Below, piece by piece: positions 33,347-41,581 of a DNA stretch of 64,000 bases. Made by a program: the position numbers and the translations under genes. The notes beneath the pieces are model-generated. The model worked only from the letters and a program-made list of their open reading frames with translations. It did no database searches and was not told the origin of the DNA. Numbering within the stretch: the first letter of the stretch is position 1; the number at the start of each line of letters is the position of its first letter. Source of the stretch: Streptomyces rhizosphaerihabitans (GTDB taxonomy: Bacteria > Actinomycetota > Actinomycetes > Streptomycetales > Streptomycetaceae); NCBI RefSeq assembly GCF_025399795.1, contig NZ_JAODTZ010000048.1, forward strand, positions 1 to 64,000. The letters are read 5' to 3'.

Positions 33347-34426
33347 GTGGACGTGCAGAAGAAGCTCGATGAGATCGTCGCGGCGGTCGGCAGTGCCCGT
33401 TCCATGCCCATGTCGGCCTCGTGCGTGGTCAACCGCGCCGACCTGCTGTCGATGCTGGAAGAGGTGCGCCAGGCGCTGCCCGGTTCCCTCGCCCAGGCGC
33501 AGGAGCTGATCGGCGGCCGCGAGGAGATGGTCGAGCGGGCCCGCCAGGAGGCCGAGCGGATCATCGAGACCGCGCATGCCGAGCGGGGCTCCCTGATCTC
33601 CGACACCGAGGTCGCCCGCCGCTCGCAGAACGAGGCGGACCGGATCCTCGCCGAGTCCCGCAAGGAGGCCGAGGAGATCCGCGCCGAGGCCGACGACTAC
33701 GTCGACTCCAAGCTCGCCAACTTCGAGGTCGTCCTCACCAAGACCCTCGGCTCCGTCGGCCGCGGCCGCGAGAAGCTCCTCGGCTCCGGTCCGGGCCTCG
33801 ACGAGCAGGGGTACGAGGACGAGGACGCCCCCGAGCGCAGTCACGACCCGGAGACCCTGCGCCGCAACGCCGACGAATACGTCGACATCAAGCTCGGCGC
33901 CTTCGAGGCCGTCCTCGCCAAGACCCTGGAGGCCGTCGGCCACGGCCGGCGGAAGCTGCACGGCCGGATCGCCAGCGACGACCTCGGCGATCTGAGCGCC
34001 TTCGGTGACGACGGGACGCCCGGTGCGCACACCAGCGACGCCGACTACCTGGCCGGCCTCGCGGAGCTCTCCGACGTCCCGGAGCGGCCCGACCGGACCC
34101 CTGAGCCGGCCGCCCAGCCGTCCTACGGGCAGCAGCAGGAGGCGTACGCCTACCAGCAGCAGGCCGACCCGTACGGCTACCAGCAGCAGTACACCCAGCA
34201 GCAGGACGCCTACGGCTACCAGCAGGCGGACCCGTACGCCGCCTACCAGCAGCAGGGCTACGACCAGCAGCAGGCGTACGACCAGAACCAGCAGGTCTAC
34301 GCCCAGCAGCAGGCCCATGCCATGGATCAGCAGAACCACGCCCTCGACGAGGCCAGCCTCTTCGACACCAGCATGATCAGCGCGGAGCAGCTGAGGGCGT
34401 ACGAGCAGGGGCGCGGCGGCCACTGA
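33347..34426 (+). CDS. SepIVA/DivIVA-like coiled-coil protein with Gln/Tyr-rich tail
   Basis: A 359-residue cytoplasmic protein. Residues 1-60 match the start of mycobacterial SepIVA (SARSMPMSASCVVNRADLLS). Then come a long coiled coil rich in Glu/Ala/Arg (about 60-120) and two copies of a YVDxKLxxFEVVLxKTL helix. The acidic C-terminus from about 255 becomes a prion-like tract of YQQQ, DPYGYQQ and AYDQ units. SepIVA organises intracellular membrane and septation, and lies beside the DUF177-rnc genes in mycobacteria, as here. The GTG at 33347 is chosen because homology begins there; a longer frame to 33248 is unlikely. Confidence 0.88.
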   Translation: MDVQKKLDEIVAAVGSARSMPMSASCVVNRADLLSMLEEVRQALPGSLAQAQELIGGREEMVERARQEAERIIETAHAERGSLISDTEVARRSQNEADRILAESRKEAEEIRAEADDYVDSKLANFEVVLTKTLGSVGRGREKLLGSGPGLDEQGYEDEDAPERSHDPETLRRNADEYVDIKLGAFEAVLAKTLEAVGHGRRKLHGRIASDDLGDLSAFGDDGTPGAHTSDADYLAGLAELSDVPERPDRTPEPAAQPSYGQQQEAYAYQQQADPYGYQQQYTQQQDAYGYQQADPYAAYQQQGYDQQQAYDQNQQVYAQQQAHAMDQQNHALDEASLFDTSMISAEQLRAYEQGRGGH

Positions 34427-34481
34427 CCGCGGGGTCAGGAGGGGCGCGCACCGTCGGCCGGGACCGGCGGTACGGACCGGA

Positions 34482-34511
34482 TTGGGCCGAGAGCGAAAGG
34501 TCCAGTATCCT
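34482..34511 (+). promoter_or_regulatory. Promoter of the DUF177-rpmF-rnc operon
   Basis: TTGGGC (34482-34487), 18-base spacer, TATCCT (34506-34511). The predicted leader is about 85 bases. Confidence 0.55.
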
Positions 34512-34601
34512 GGCTCTTCGGTCGCGTGTACGTCCGCGATCCACGCTGCCCGCGGGACACCAAGGGCGGCGTTCCCTTGAGTTCGAAGATCGAAAGCAGG
34601 A

Positions 34602-35246
34602 ATGGCTCTGAACGCCCGCCTCGACCACCGCAATCCTCTCGTGTTCGACACACACGAGCTGGGGCGGCGTCCTGGCGCGCTCCAGCGCCTGACCCGCACG
34701 ATCGACGCTCCCAAGGATCTGGGGATCCAGGGTGTCATCGGAGTGCCGGAAGGTACCCCGATGGAGCTCGCGCTCCGTCTGGAGTCGGTCATGGACGGGG
34801 TGCTTGTCACAGGCACCGCCCGTGCATCGGCCAAGGGGGAGTGCGTAAGGTGTCTGGAGCCGCTTGAGCAGGTGCTCGCAGCGGATTTCCAGGAGATGTT
34901 CTCGTACCCTGACGCCGATGACCGGGGCCGCCCCAAGGCGGAGCCGGTCGACGACGCCGAGGACGACGAGGACACGCTCTTCCTCGAGGACGGCCTGTTC
35001 GACCTCGAACCCGTGCTGCGTGATGCGGTGGTGCTCGCACTGCCGATGCAGCCGGTGTGCCAGGACGACTGCCCGGGCCTGTGCTCCGAATGTGGAGCCC
35101 GGCTCGCGGACGACCCGGAGCACCACCATGACGCCGTCGACATCCGTTGGGCGGCACTGCAGGGACTCGCCGGTTCACTCGAAGATGGCGAGAAGGACGA
35201 GTTGAGCGGCGCCGAACCTGGCGTCGACGAGAAGCAGGAGAAGTAG
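34602..35246 (+). CDS. DUF177 (YceD) protein
   Basis: A 214-residue member of the YceD family that precedes rpmF in most bacteria and is linked to 23S rRNA and 50S assembly. Two cysteine pairs (KGECVRCLEPL; CQDDCPGLCSECG) may bind zinc, and the acidic middle (DDAEDDEDTLFLEDG) is family-typical. ATG start. rpmF starts 2 bases after its stop. Confidence 0.95.
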   Translation: MALNARLDHRNPLVFDTHELGRRPGALQRLTRTIDAPKDLGIQGVIGVPEGTPMELALRLESVMDGVLVTGTARASAKGECVRCLEPLEQVLAADFQEMFSYPDADDRGRPKAEPVDDAEDDEDTLFLEDGLFDLEPVLRDAVVLALPMQPVCQDDCPGLCSECGARLADDPEHHHDAVDIRWAALQGLAGSLEDGEKDELSGAEPGVDEKQEK

Positions 35247-35248
35247 CC

Positions 35249-35422
35249 GTGGCTGTTCCGAAGCGGAAGATGTCGCGCAGCAACACGCGCCACCGCCGGT
35301 CGCAGTGGAAGGCTGCGGTCCCCACCCTGGTTGCGTGCGAGCGCTGCCACGAGCCCAAGCTGCAGCACATCGCGTGCCCGGCTTGCGGCACCTATAACAA
35401 GCGCCAGGTCCTCGAGGTCTGA
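35249..35422 (+). CDS. rpmF: 50S ribosomal protein L32
   Basis: A 57-residue L32 starting with GTG and reading MAVPKRKMSRSNTRHRRSQW. The zinc pairs CERC and CPAC are present, so it is the zinc-dependent form. It sits between DUF177 and rnc, in a single operon. Confidence 0.98.
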   Translation: MAVPKRKMSRSNTRHRRSQWKAAVPTLVACERCHEPKLQHIACPACGTYNKRQVLEV

Positions 35423-35441
35423 GCGGCTGGTGAGAGGTCTG

Positions 35442-36299
35442 ATGTCTGACGCCAAGGCGGATCCGACCGCCAAGAAAAAGGCGGACAACACAGCCTCGTC
35501 CCACACGCTTCTGGAAGGGCGGCTCGGCTACAAGCTCGAGTCCGCCCTTCTGGTGCGTGCGCTGACCCACCGTTCCTACGCGTACGAGAACGGCGGTCTG
35601 CCGACCAACGAGCGTCTGGAGTTCCTCGGGGACTCCGTACTGGGCCTCGTGGTCACGGACACGCTGTATCGCACCCACCCCGACCTGCCCGAAGGCCAGC
35701 TGGCCAAGTTGCGGGCCGCGGTGGTCAATTCTCGTGCGCTGGCGGAAGTGGGCCGCGGCCTCGAACTCGGCTCCTTCATCCGGCTCGGCCGGGGCGAGGA
35801 AGGCACGGGAGGCCGGGACAAGGCGTCCATCCTCGCCGACACCCTTGAAGCGGTGATCGGCGCCGTCTATCTCGACCAGGGGCTGGAGGCGGCGGGCGAA
35901 CTCGTCCACCGGCTCTTCGACCCGCTGATCGAGAAGTCATCGAATCTTGGTGCCGGCCTGGACTGGAAGACCAGTCTCCAGGAACTCACGGCGACCGAGG
36001 GGCTCGGAGTTCCCGAGTACCTGGTCTCGGAGACCGGCCCGGACCACGAGAAGGTCTTTACTGCTGCCGCCCGCGTCGGAGGCGTCTCGTACGGCACCGG
36101 CACCGGCCGCAGCAAGAAGGAGGCGGAGCAGCAGGCCGCGGAATCCGCGTGGCGTGCCATCCACTCCGCCGCGGACGAACGCGCGAAGTCGGCCCAGGCC
36201 GCCGAACAGGCGGCTCGTGCCGCCCAGCAGGCGGCTCAGGACGTCGAGGAGACCGCCGACACCTCCTCGACACCGACCACCGACACGGCCACGGCCTGA
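35442..36299 (+). CDS. rnc: Ribonuclease III
   Basis: Cleaves double-stranded RNA (rRNA processing, antisense pairs); the S. coelicolor orthologue is AbsB, a global activator of antibiotic synthesis. 285 residues: catalytic domain with NERLEFLGDS at 57-65, acidic residues Glu60, Asp64, Asp133 and Glu136, then a double-stranded RNA-binding domain (DWKTSLQELT ... GRSKKEAEQQAAESAW) and an Ala/Gln-rich actinobacterial tail. The ATG at 35442 is chosen over a longer frame that overlaps rpmF. A repeat-rich gap follows. Confidence 0.97.
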   Translation: MSDAKADPTAKKKADNTASSHTLLEGRLGYKLESALLVRALTHRSYAYENGGLPTNERLEFLGDSVLGLVVTDTLYRTHPDLPEGQLAKLRAAVVNSRALAEVGRGLELGSFIRLGRGEEGTGGRDKASILADTLEAVIGAVYLDQGLEAAGELVHRLFDPLIEKSSNLGAGLDWKTSLQELTATEGLGVPEYLVSETGPDHEKVFTAAARVGGVSYGTGTGRSKKEAEQQAAESAWRAIHSAADERAKSAQAAEQAARAAQQAAQDVEETADTSSTPTTDTATA

Positions 36300-36316
36300 C
36301 TCCTTCATCCAACTGA

Positions 36317-36379
36317 AGTACCCGCAGTACCCGCAGTACCCGCAGTACCCGTAGTACCCGTAGTACCAGCAGTACCAGC
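36317..36379. repeat. 9-bp tandem repeat between rnc and mutM
   Basis: Seven consecutive units: three AGTACCCGC, two AGTACCCGT and two AGTACCAGC. Noncoding. Confidence 0.95.
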
Positions 36380-36455
36380 AGGACCGGACCCCGTCGCAGC
36401 GCTCTCGCGCCGCGGCGGGGTCCACGCGTTGACGCGGCTCCGGCCCCGGACGGAG

Positions 36456-36515
36456 GCTGGAGCTGGAGCTGGAGCTGGAGCTGGAGCTGGAGCTGGAGCT
36501 GGAGCCGGAGCCGGG
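36456..36515. repeat. 6-bp microsatellite between rnc and mutM
   Basis: Eight perfect copies of GCTGGA (36456-36503) and two degenerate ones. The 351-base gap 36300-36650 otherwise shows only the mutM ribosome site. Confidence 0.95.
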
Positions 36516-36650
36516 GAGGGCGCGGGCCGGCCCAACTCCTCGGCGGCTGCGTGCCGCTGGACCGGGACGAACCGCTCGCCGACGACCGCCGCCGAGCGCG
36601 ATGTACCCTTCCGGCATCACCCGCTCAGCCCGCACCTTTGGAGGAGTCCC

Positions 36651-37511
36651 GTGCCCGAGCTGCCCGAAGTCGAAGTCGTGCGGCGGGGCTTGGAGCGCTG
36701 GGTCACCGGGCGGGTCGTGAATTCGGTGGACGTACGGCATCCGCGGGCCGTGCGGCGGCATCCGGCGGGACCCGACGGCTTCGCGAAGGCGCTCGCCGGG
36801 CACCGGGTGGGCGAGGCGATGCGCCGCGGCAAGTACCTGTGGCTGCCGCTCGACGACTCGCCGTTCTCCGTGTTGGCGCACCTCGGTATGAGCGGCCAGC
36901 TCCTCGTGCAGCCGGAGGACGCCGTCGAGGAGAAGCACCTGCGCGTCCGCATCCGCTTCGAGGACGACCGGGGCACCGAGCTGCGTTTCGTCGACCAGCG
37001 AACGTTCGGCGGGCTGTCGCTGCACGAGAACACGCCGGACGGCCTCCCCGACGTCATCGCACACATCGCCCGCGACCCGCTCGACCCCCTCTTCGACGAC
37101 GCCGCGTTCCACACCGCGCTGCGGGCCCGCCGTACGACGGTCAAACGGGCTCTGCTCGACCAGTCGCTGATCAGCGGCGTCGGGAACATCTACGCGGACG
37201 AGGCGCTCTGGCGCTCCAAGCTGCACTACGAACGCCCGACGGGGACCATGACCCGGCCGCGCACCGCCGAACTCCTCGGCCACATCCGCGACGTGATGAA
37301 CGACGCCCTCGCCGTCGGCGGCACCAGCTTCGACAGCCTCTACGTCAACGTCAACGGTGAGTCGGGCTACTTCGACCGCTCGCTCGACGCGTACGGGCGC
37401 GAGGGGGAGCCCTGCCACCGCTGCGGGACGCCGATGCGCCGGCGGGCCTGGATGAACCGCTCCAGCTACTTCTGCCCACGCTGCCAGCGGCCACCCCGCC
37501 CCGGAGTCTGA
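36651..37511 (+). CDS. mutM: Formamidopyrimidine-DNA glycosylase
   Basis: Removes 8-oxoguanine and FapyG. 286 residues starting PELPEVEVVRRGLERW after the initiator, so the catalytic Pro2 and Glu3 are in place. Also present are the helix-two-turn-helix with ISGVGNIYADEALW and the C-terminal zinc finger (CHRCGTPM ... YFCPRCQRPP). The GTG at 36651 has GGAGGAG upstream. A 22-bp segment that includes the stop codon is repeated 29 bases later. Confidence 0.97.
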   Translation: MPELPEVEVVRRGLERWVTGRVVNSVDVRHPRAVRRHPAGPDGFAKALAGHRVGEAMRRGKYLWLPLDDSPFSVLAHLGMSGQLLVQPEDAVEEKHLRVRIRFEDDRGTELRFVDQRTFGGLSLHENTPDGLPDVIAHIARDPLDPLFDDAAFHTALRARRTTVKRALLDQSLISGVGNIYADEALWRSKLHYERPTGTMTRPRTAELLGHIRDVMNDALAVGGTSFDSLYVNVNGESGYFDRSLDAYGREGEPCHRCGTPMRRRAWMNRSSYFCPRCQRPPRPGV

Positions 37512-37551
37512 CCTCTGGGTCACCCGGCTCCGGAGTCTGACCTCTGGGTCA
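37501..37551. repeat. Direct repeat over the mutM stop codon
   Basis: A 22-base segment at 37501-37522, beginning CCGGAGTCTGACC, is repeated exactly at 37530-37551 (period 29). The TGA in the first copy is the mutM stop. Confidence 0.92.
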
Positions 37552-37599
37552 GCAGGTCCCGGTGTCCGATCTCCCGGGCGGCGCCCCCGGTCCGACCCC

Positions 37600-38067
37600 C
37601 TACGCCTCGGGCCGGGCCGCGCGCGTCTCGTCGTAGCGTCCGCGGGCCTCCAGGACGTCGTCCATGCGGCCCTCGACGAACGTGATGAGGGTCAGCAGCC
37701 GCTCGGCGACCTCGTGGCCCAGCGGTGTGAGGGTGTAGTCGACGCGCGGCGGGTTCGTGGGCCGCGCGTCGCGGTGCACCAGACCGTCACGCTCCAGCGA
37801 GTGCAAGGTCTGAGAGAGCATCTTCTCGCTGACGCCGTCGACCCGGCGGCGCAGCTCGTTGAACCGGAACGTGCCGTCGTGGAGCGCTCCCAGCGTGAGC
37901 GAGCCCCAGCGGCCGGTGACGTTCTCCAGCGTGCCCCGCGAAGGGCAACCGCGGGCGAACACGTTGTACGCGAGGTCCTTGCCGTCGGCGCACACGGTGT
38001 TCTCGTCACTCTCGGCGCGTTCCGTGATCCGCGCGGACGATTCCATACCACCAGCATACTCAGCCAC
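37600..38067 (-). CDS. HxlR-family transcriptional regulator
   Basis: A 155-residue winged-helix repressor of the HxlR type. The core is CPSRGTLENVTGRWGSLTLGAL with the conserved first Cys that senses electrophiles or redox change in several family members, then NELRRRVDGVSEKMLSQTLHSL as the recognition helix. GTG 38067 is the outer start; ATG 38046 (residue 8) is possible. The gap to the divergent HTH-membrane gene carries a CTAAC-N5-GTTAG site, so it probably represses itself and its neighbour. Confidence 0.9.
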   Translation of the reverse strand: MAEYAGGMESSARITERAESDENTVCADGKDLAYNVFARGCPSRGTLENVTGRWGSLTLGALHDGTFRFNELRRRVDGVSEKMLSQTLHSLERDGLVHRDARPTNPPRVDYTLTPLGHEVAERLLTLITFVEGRMDDVLEARGRYDETRAARPEA

Positions 38068-38088
38068 AGCGCTGCCCAGGGGGTTGCA

Positions 38089-38103
38089 CTAACTCCTGGT
38101 TAG
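38089..38103. promoter_or_regulatory. Candidate HxlR operator
   Basis: CTAAC (38089-38093), 5-base spacer, GTTAG (38099-38103), starting 22 bases upstream of the HxlR start codon. Symmetric and of the type bound by HxlR dimers. Confidence 0.45.
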
Positions 38104-38162
38104 CCTTTGTGGGCTGGGCGGCCCGGACACTGGAACCAACCCAGCCGTATTGACGTGCAGAT

Positions 38163-39635
38163 ATGGGGAGTGCCTGGGATGCCGTCCCCGGATCGGGACA
38201 TGACCGCACAGGCCGACGGATGGATGCGAGTACGGACCACATGGATGCAATCCACGATGACGTAGCGGAGTTCGCGTTACTGCTGATGCGTCTGAAGGAG
38301 CGCACAGACCGCAGCTACGCGGCGCTGGCCCGCCGTCTGGGCATGAATGCCTCCACGCTGCACCGCTATTGCGCCGGAGAGGCGGTTCCCCTGGACTTCT
38401 CCGGGATCGAGCGGTTCGCCGCGCTCTGCGGAGCCTCCCCCGAGGAACGCGTGGAGTTGCACCGCCGGTGGATCCTGGCAGTCGCGGCGCGGCAACGACC
38501 ACGCCCATCCGATGCCAGGCGGGCACCGACGCCCCACGGCACCACCAGCACCGCGGTATCGGCAGCATCCGCGAGCCACAGAGGCCCGGCGGACGGGGCA
38601 CCCGAGCCGATCTCGCCGGCCGATCCGCGCCCCGAGCCGATCTCGCCGACCGACCGGCGGCCTCGCACCGGGCGCCCCCGACGACGGCCCGTGCGATCGA
38701 TAGCACTGGCGGCCTCGCTCGCCGTCGCGCTTGCCGGCCTCACCACATCTGCTGCCGGACCCCCCTCCGGTGGCGGTGGGTCGTCGGCCTCCGCCCGCAC
38801 CGCACCGAAACCCTCAGCGCCGGGCAAGCACAGCGGCGGCAGGCCGCAGTCCGCTGCCGGACCTCCCTCCGGTGGCGGTGAGCCGTCGGCTTCCGCCCGC
38901 ACCGCACCGAAACCCTCAGCGCCGGCCACGCACAGCGTCGGCAGCCCGCAGAAGAACCGGGCGAGCGGCGGCACGGTCCCACTGGCGACCCCGCTCACCT
39001 GGACGGCCGACTCCCATCTCTGGCAACTCGAATGCGACCACGACTACGTCATCGCCAAGCCACCGCAGCAGGTCCCGCCGCCGCCGACCCCGGGGGACGC
39101 CGCGGCGTGGGCCGCGTCCCAGCAGGCGGTGCACGGGCGCACCACCGATCTGCGGATCTCGGTGCAGGGACGCGGCTCCGACGCCGTCGTCCTGGAGGCA
39201 CTGCACGTGCGCGTGGTCAACAGCATCACCCCCGCCGCCCGCCGGGGCATCGCCTACTCCATGTACGAAGGCTGCGGCGCCGTCCTCGCCCCCCGCTACT
39301 TCTCCGTGGACCTCGACGCGCACCGCCCGCTGGCCCGTTCGATGCCCGGCAACGACCCCGACAGACCGATCCCCGCGATCGACTTCCCGTACCGGGTGTC
39401 CCTGCAGGAGCCGGAGGTCCTGCTGGTCTCCGCGCGCACCGAGTCCTGCACCTGCGACTGGTACCTCGACCTCGACTGGTCCTCACAGGGCCGGACCGGC
39501 ACGGTGCGCATCGACGACCACGGCCGCCCGTTCCGTACCACCAGCATCAAGGGGCTGCCGCACTACTGGTACCGCAACCCCTCTGGCTGGGTCCCCATGA
39601 CCGCCGCCCACGACACGGCGGAAACCGGCGGCTGA
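38163..39635 (+). CDS. HTH protein with membrane anchor and extracellular domain
   Basis: A 490-residue predicted single-pass membrane protein of a kind common in Streptomyces. An N-terminal XRE-like helix-turn-helix (SYAALARRLGMNASTLHRYC), a Pro/Arg-rich linker, one transmembrane helix near residue 185 (IALAASLAVALAGL), then an exported part. The exported part starts with two copies of a 34-residue Ser/Gly/Pro repeat (38748-38840 and 38850-38942; period 102 bases) and ends in a conserved domain with two close Cys (TESCTCDWYLDLDW). The start is uncertain, as no good ribosome site precedes 38163. Function unknown. Confidence 0.75.
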   Translation: MGSAWDAVPGSGHDRTGRRMDASTDHMDAIHDDVAEFALLLMRLKERTDRSYAALARRLGMNASTLHRYCAGEAVPLDFSGIERFAALCGASPEERVELHRRWILAVAARQRPRPSDARRAPTPHGTTSTAVSAASASHRGPADGAPEPISPADPRPEPISPTDRRPRTGRPRRRPVRSIALAASLAVALAGLTTSAAGPPSGGGGSSASARTAPKPSAPGKHSGGRPQSAAGPPSGGGEPSASARTAPKPSAPATHSVGSPQKNRASGGTVPLATPLTWTADSHLWQLECDHDYVIAKPPQQVPPPPTPGDAAAWAASQQAVHGRTTDLRISVQGRGSDAVVLEALHVRVVNSITPAARRGIAYSMYEGCGAVLAPRYFSVDLDAHRPLARSMPGNDPDRPIPAIDFPYRVSLQEPEVLLVSARTESCTCDWYLDLDWSSQGRTGTVRIDDHGRPFRTTSIKGLPHYWYRNPSGWVPMTAAHDTAETGG

Positions 39636-39757
39636 CGAAGCGGCAGGCCCTCGCTGTACCCCCAACTCGCCTCACCCCGCGTCCACTCGCCTCACCCCGC
39701 GTCCTGGGTGCCCGAGGGCATGGGTGTACCAGGGGCGGGTGCATGGTGGGTGGGGTG

Positions 39758-40065
39758 TCGTGGTGCGATACGACGCTCGACTTCGGAGCGGTCAAACCGG
39801 AGGAATCCGGCCCGGCCGTGGACAAGAAGCCCCCAAGGCGGTCGGCGGGCGCATGCCCGACTTCGCCGGCAAGTCGGTCAAAGCGGCGCGCGCAGCCCTG
39901 GATTCGGGGACGTCGATCACTGTCGACGACGTGTCGGGGGAGGACCGATTCGTCTTCCTGGAGTCGAACTGGCAGGTGTGCACGCAGACCCCGGCGGCAG
40001 GGGTGTCCGTGAGCGGACAGCCGGTGACGCCGAAGGCCGTCAAGTTCGGCGAGGCCTGCCCGTAG
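39758..40065 (+). pseudogene. Broken PASTA-domain gene
   Basis: Two adjacent reading frames carry the halves of one protein. The upstream frame ends DTTLDFGAVKPEESGPAVDK, the typical end of a Streptomyces PASTA-like domain. The next frame continues APKAVGGRMPDFAGKSVKAA to WQVCTQTPAAG and CP-stop, a complete second PASTA-like domain. Adding one base near 39825-39833 would join them as one frame. No start or signal peptide can be found for the first half, so the gene is both 5'-truncated and frameshifted. The 70-codon piece from ATG 39853 might still be translated. Confidence 0.6.
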
Positions 40066-40080
40066 CCCCAGCCCACCAGT

Positions 40081-40111
40081 GAAGCCCCGGATCCGTACCG
40101 TCCGGGGCTTC
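40081..40111 (+). terminator. Terminator after the PASTA pseudogene
   Basis: Perfect 11-bp arms GAAGCCCCGGA / TCCGGGGCTTC with a 9-base loop. Its survival supports a once-functional gene. Confidence 0.7.
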
Positions 40112-40435
40112 GCCGATATCGCCGATATCGCTGACGGCCGCGCTGCTGCGTGATCGCGCTCCGCTCGGCCGGCGCGGCGAGGGAGTCGGGGTTTCGGCGC
40201 CCTGAGAGCTGGGTCACCTCGCGAACGACGTCGCGGGCAAGGTGATGCCCATCGATCTGCTCGGGGGGAAGCCTCGGCTTCCAGGGGTGCGGCTGTGGCG
40301 TACACGCACCTGATGCCGTCGAGCGGGACCCGGACCCGGGCCGCTGTGGAGATGGTGTCTTCAGTGATGAAGAACCCACAGGGACGGCCCGGATGTGGTC
40401 CAGGAAGGTGCTTAGCTCTCTGACCTGCGGTTATT
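40112..40435. other. Gene-free region before the CAP gene
   Basis: Contains a doubled GCCGATATC (9-bp repeat near 40112-40130) and short open frames without a recognised family. On the minus strand some decayed protein-like stretches can be read, but none matched a family I could name. Confidence 0.4.
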
Positions 40436-41428
40436 TCAGTAGCCGAAGTCCTGCGTCCACCAAGGGCCGCCCGTGGCGAAGTGAACTCCGACGCCGAGGG
40501 TCTTGAAGTCGCAGTTCAGGATGTTGGCCTTGTGGCCGGGGCTGTTCATCCAGGCCTCCATGACGGCTGCCGCGTCGGCCTGGCCGCGGGCTATGTTCTC
40601 GCCGCCGAGGCTGGCTATCCCGGCCGTCGCCGCACGGTCCCACGGGCTGAGCCCGCTCGGGTCGGTGTGGTCGAAGAAGTCACGCGCCGCCATGTCCTCG
40701 CTGAAGGCCTGGGCCAGGTCCGTCAGGGCACTGTTCGCGGCGACCGGGCTGCAACCGACCTTGGCGCGCTCGTCGTTGACGAGCTGGAGCACCTCGGCCT
40801 CGGCGGCGGTCTGAGCGGACACGTCCACCGGGGTCTTGGCGACCGGGGCCTTTGTCTCCTTCTTGGAGGGCTTCGAAGCTTCGGGAGCCTTGGGCTCCTT
40901 CGTCTTCTCCTCCTTGGAGGCTCCGTTGCCCTGCTTCTTCGGCGGCTCCGTTGTGGTCGGAGCGGCCGACGGCGACGTGGAGGTCGAGGGGGCGACGGTC
41001 GAGGGGGTCGTCGCGCGACCGGAGCCGCGGCTGGTCGACGTGCCCTCACGGGCGTCCGCGCTGCCCGAGGTGCCGCCCTGCGGGGTGTCGATGGTGGACG
41101 GCGAACCGGCGGCCTGAACGCTGTCGGAGTTGCTGCCGCCACCGCCGAGCGCGTAGTTGTCGGCGCCGGGCATGACACCGGCGGCGACGGCCACGGTGCC
41201 GAGGGCCACGGCCGCCGAGACGCCGAGCAGTCCCGTCTTGACCGGGCTCGGCCCCTTCCGCTTGCGGTGCGAGCGGTTGGAGGCCGCGGACGGGAGATCG
41301 GCGACGGCCGCGTAGCCGTACAGGTTCTCCGGGCCGTAGCTTTCCGTGTGGGCACTGCTCGTATCTGTGACTCCGGTGGCGCGCCCTGTGGCGGCGCGGC
41401 CGGCGTCGGAGCGTCGGTGGCGTCCCAT
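40436..41428 (-). CDS. CAP-domain (SCP/PR-1) exported protein
   Basis: A 330-residue protein. Residues 1-20 read MGRHRRSDAGRAATGRATG, the standard Streptomyces membrane-anchor leader, followed by a transmembrane helix (TGLLGVSAAVALGTVAVAAG). Then comes a 100-residue Ser/Thr/Pro/Lys-rich wall-spanning linker, and from about residue 205 a CAP domain (LVNDERAKVGCSPVAANSAL; MNSPGHKANILNCDF; GPWWTQDFG). ATG 41428 has GAGGAAGG upstream. Function of bacterial CAP proteins is unsettled (peptidase-like or lipid-binding). A symmetric 13-bp site lies upstream. Confidence 0.93.
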   Translation of the reverse strand: MGRHRRSDAGRAATGRATGVTDTSSAHTESYGPENLYGYAAVADLPSAASNRSHRKRKGPSPVKTGLLGVSAAVALGTVAVAAGVMPGADNYALGGGGSNSDSVQAAGSPSTIDTPQGGTSGSADAREGTSTSRGSGRATTPSTVAPSTSTSPSAAPTTTEPPKKQGNGASKEEKTKEPKAPEASKPSKKETKAPVAKTPVDVSAQTAAEAEVLQLVNDERAKVGCSPVAANSALTDLAQAFSEDMAARDFFDHTDPSGLSPWDRAATAGIASLGGENIARGQADAAAVMEAWMNSPGHKANILNCDFKTLGVGVHFATGGPWWTQDFGY

Positions 41429-41496
41429 CTCTTGGGCCTTCCTCGATCTTGAGTCAGCGATCCTCACCTGAACCTCACCCGAAAGAGTGAGTTTCT

Positions 41497-41509
41497 AATG
41501 AGACTCATT
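41497..41509. promoter_or_regulatory. Palindrome upstream of the CAP gene
   Basis: AATGAG-A-CTCATT, AT-rich against the local background, 69 bases upstream of the CAP start and 73 before acyP. It is in the right place to control either divergent gene. Confidence 0.4.
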
Positions 41510-41581
41510 GGGTCGGGACGGTACCCCATGGCGCAAGGGGAGGATGTGCTCCGCGAGACATTGTCCGGTTAGCGTGCAGCC

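Noticed and set aside
36300..36650. Protein encoded by the repeats between rnc and mutM
   Set aside because: The frame upstream of the mutM GTG is open only because the repeat has no stops. The ribosome site GGAGGAG and the Pro2-Glu3 start fix the true beginning at 36651.
40112..40435. Possible transposase remnant on the minus strand
   Set aside because: Some protein-like stretches can be read, but no DDE motif, terminal inverted repeats or target duplication were found.
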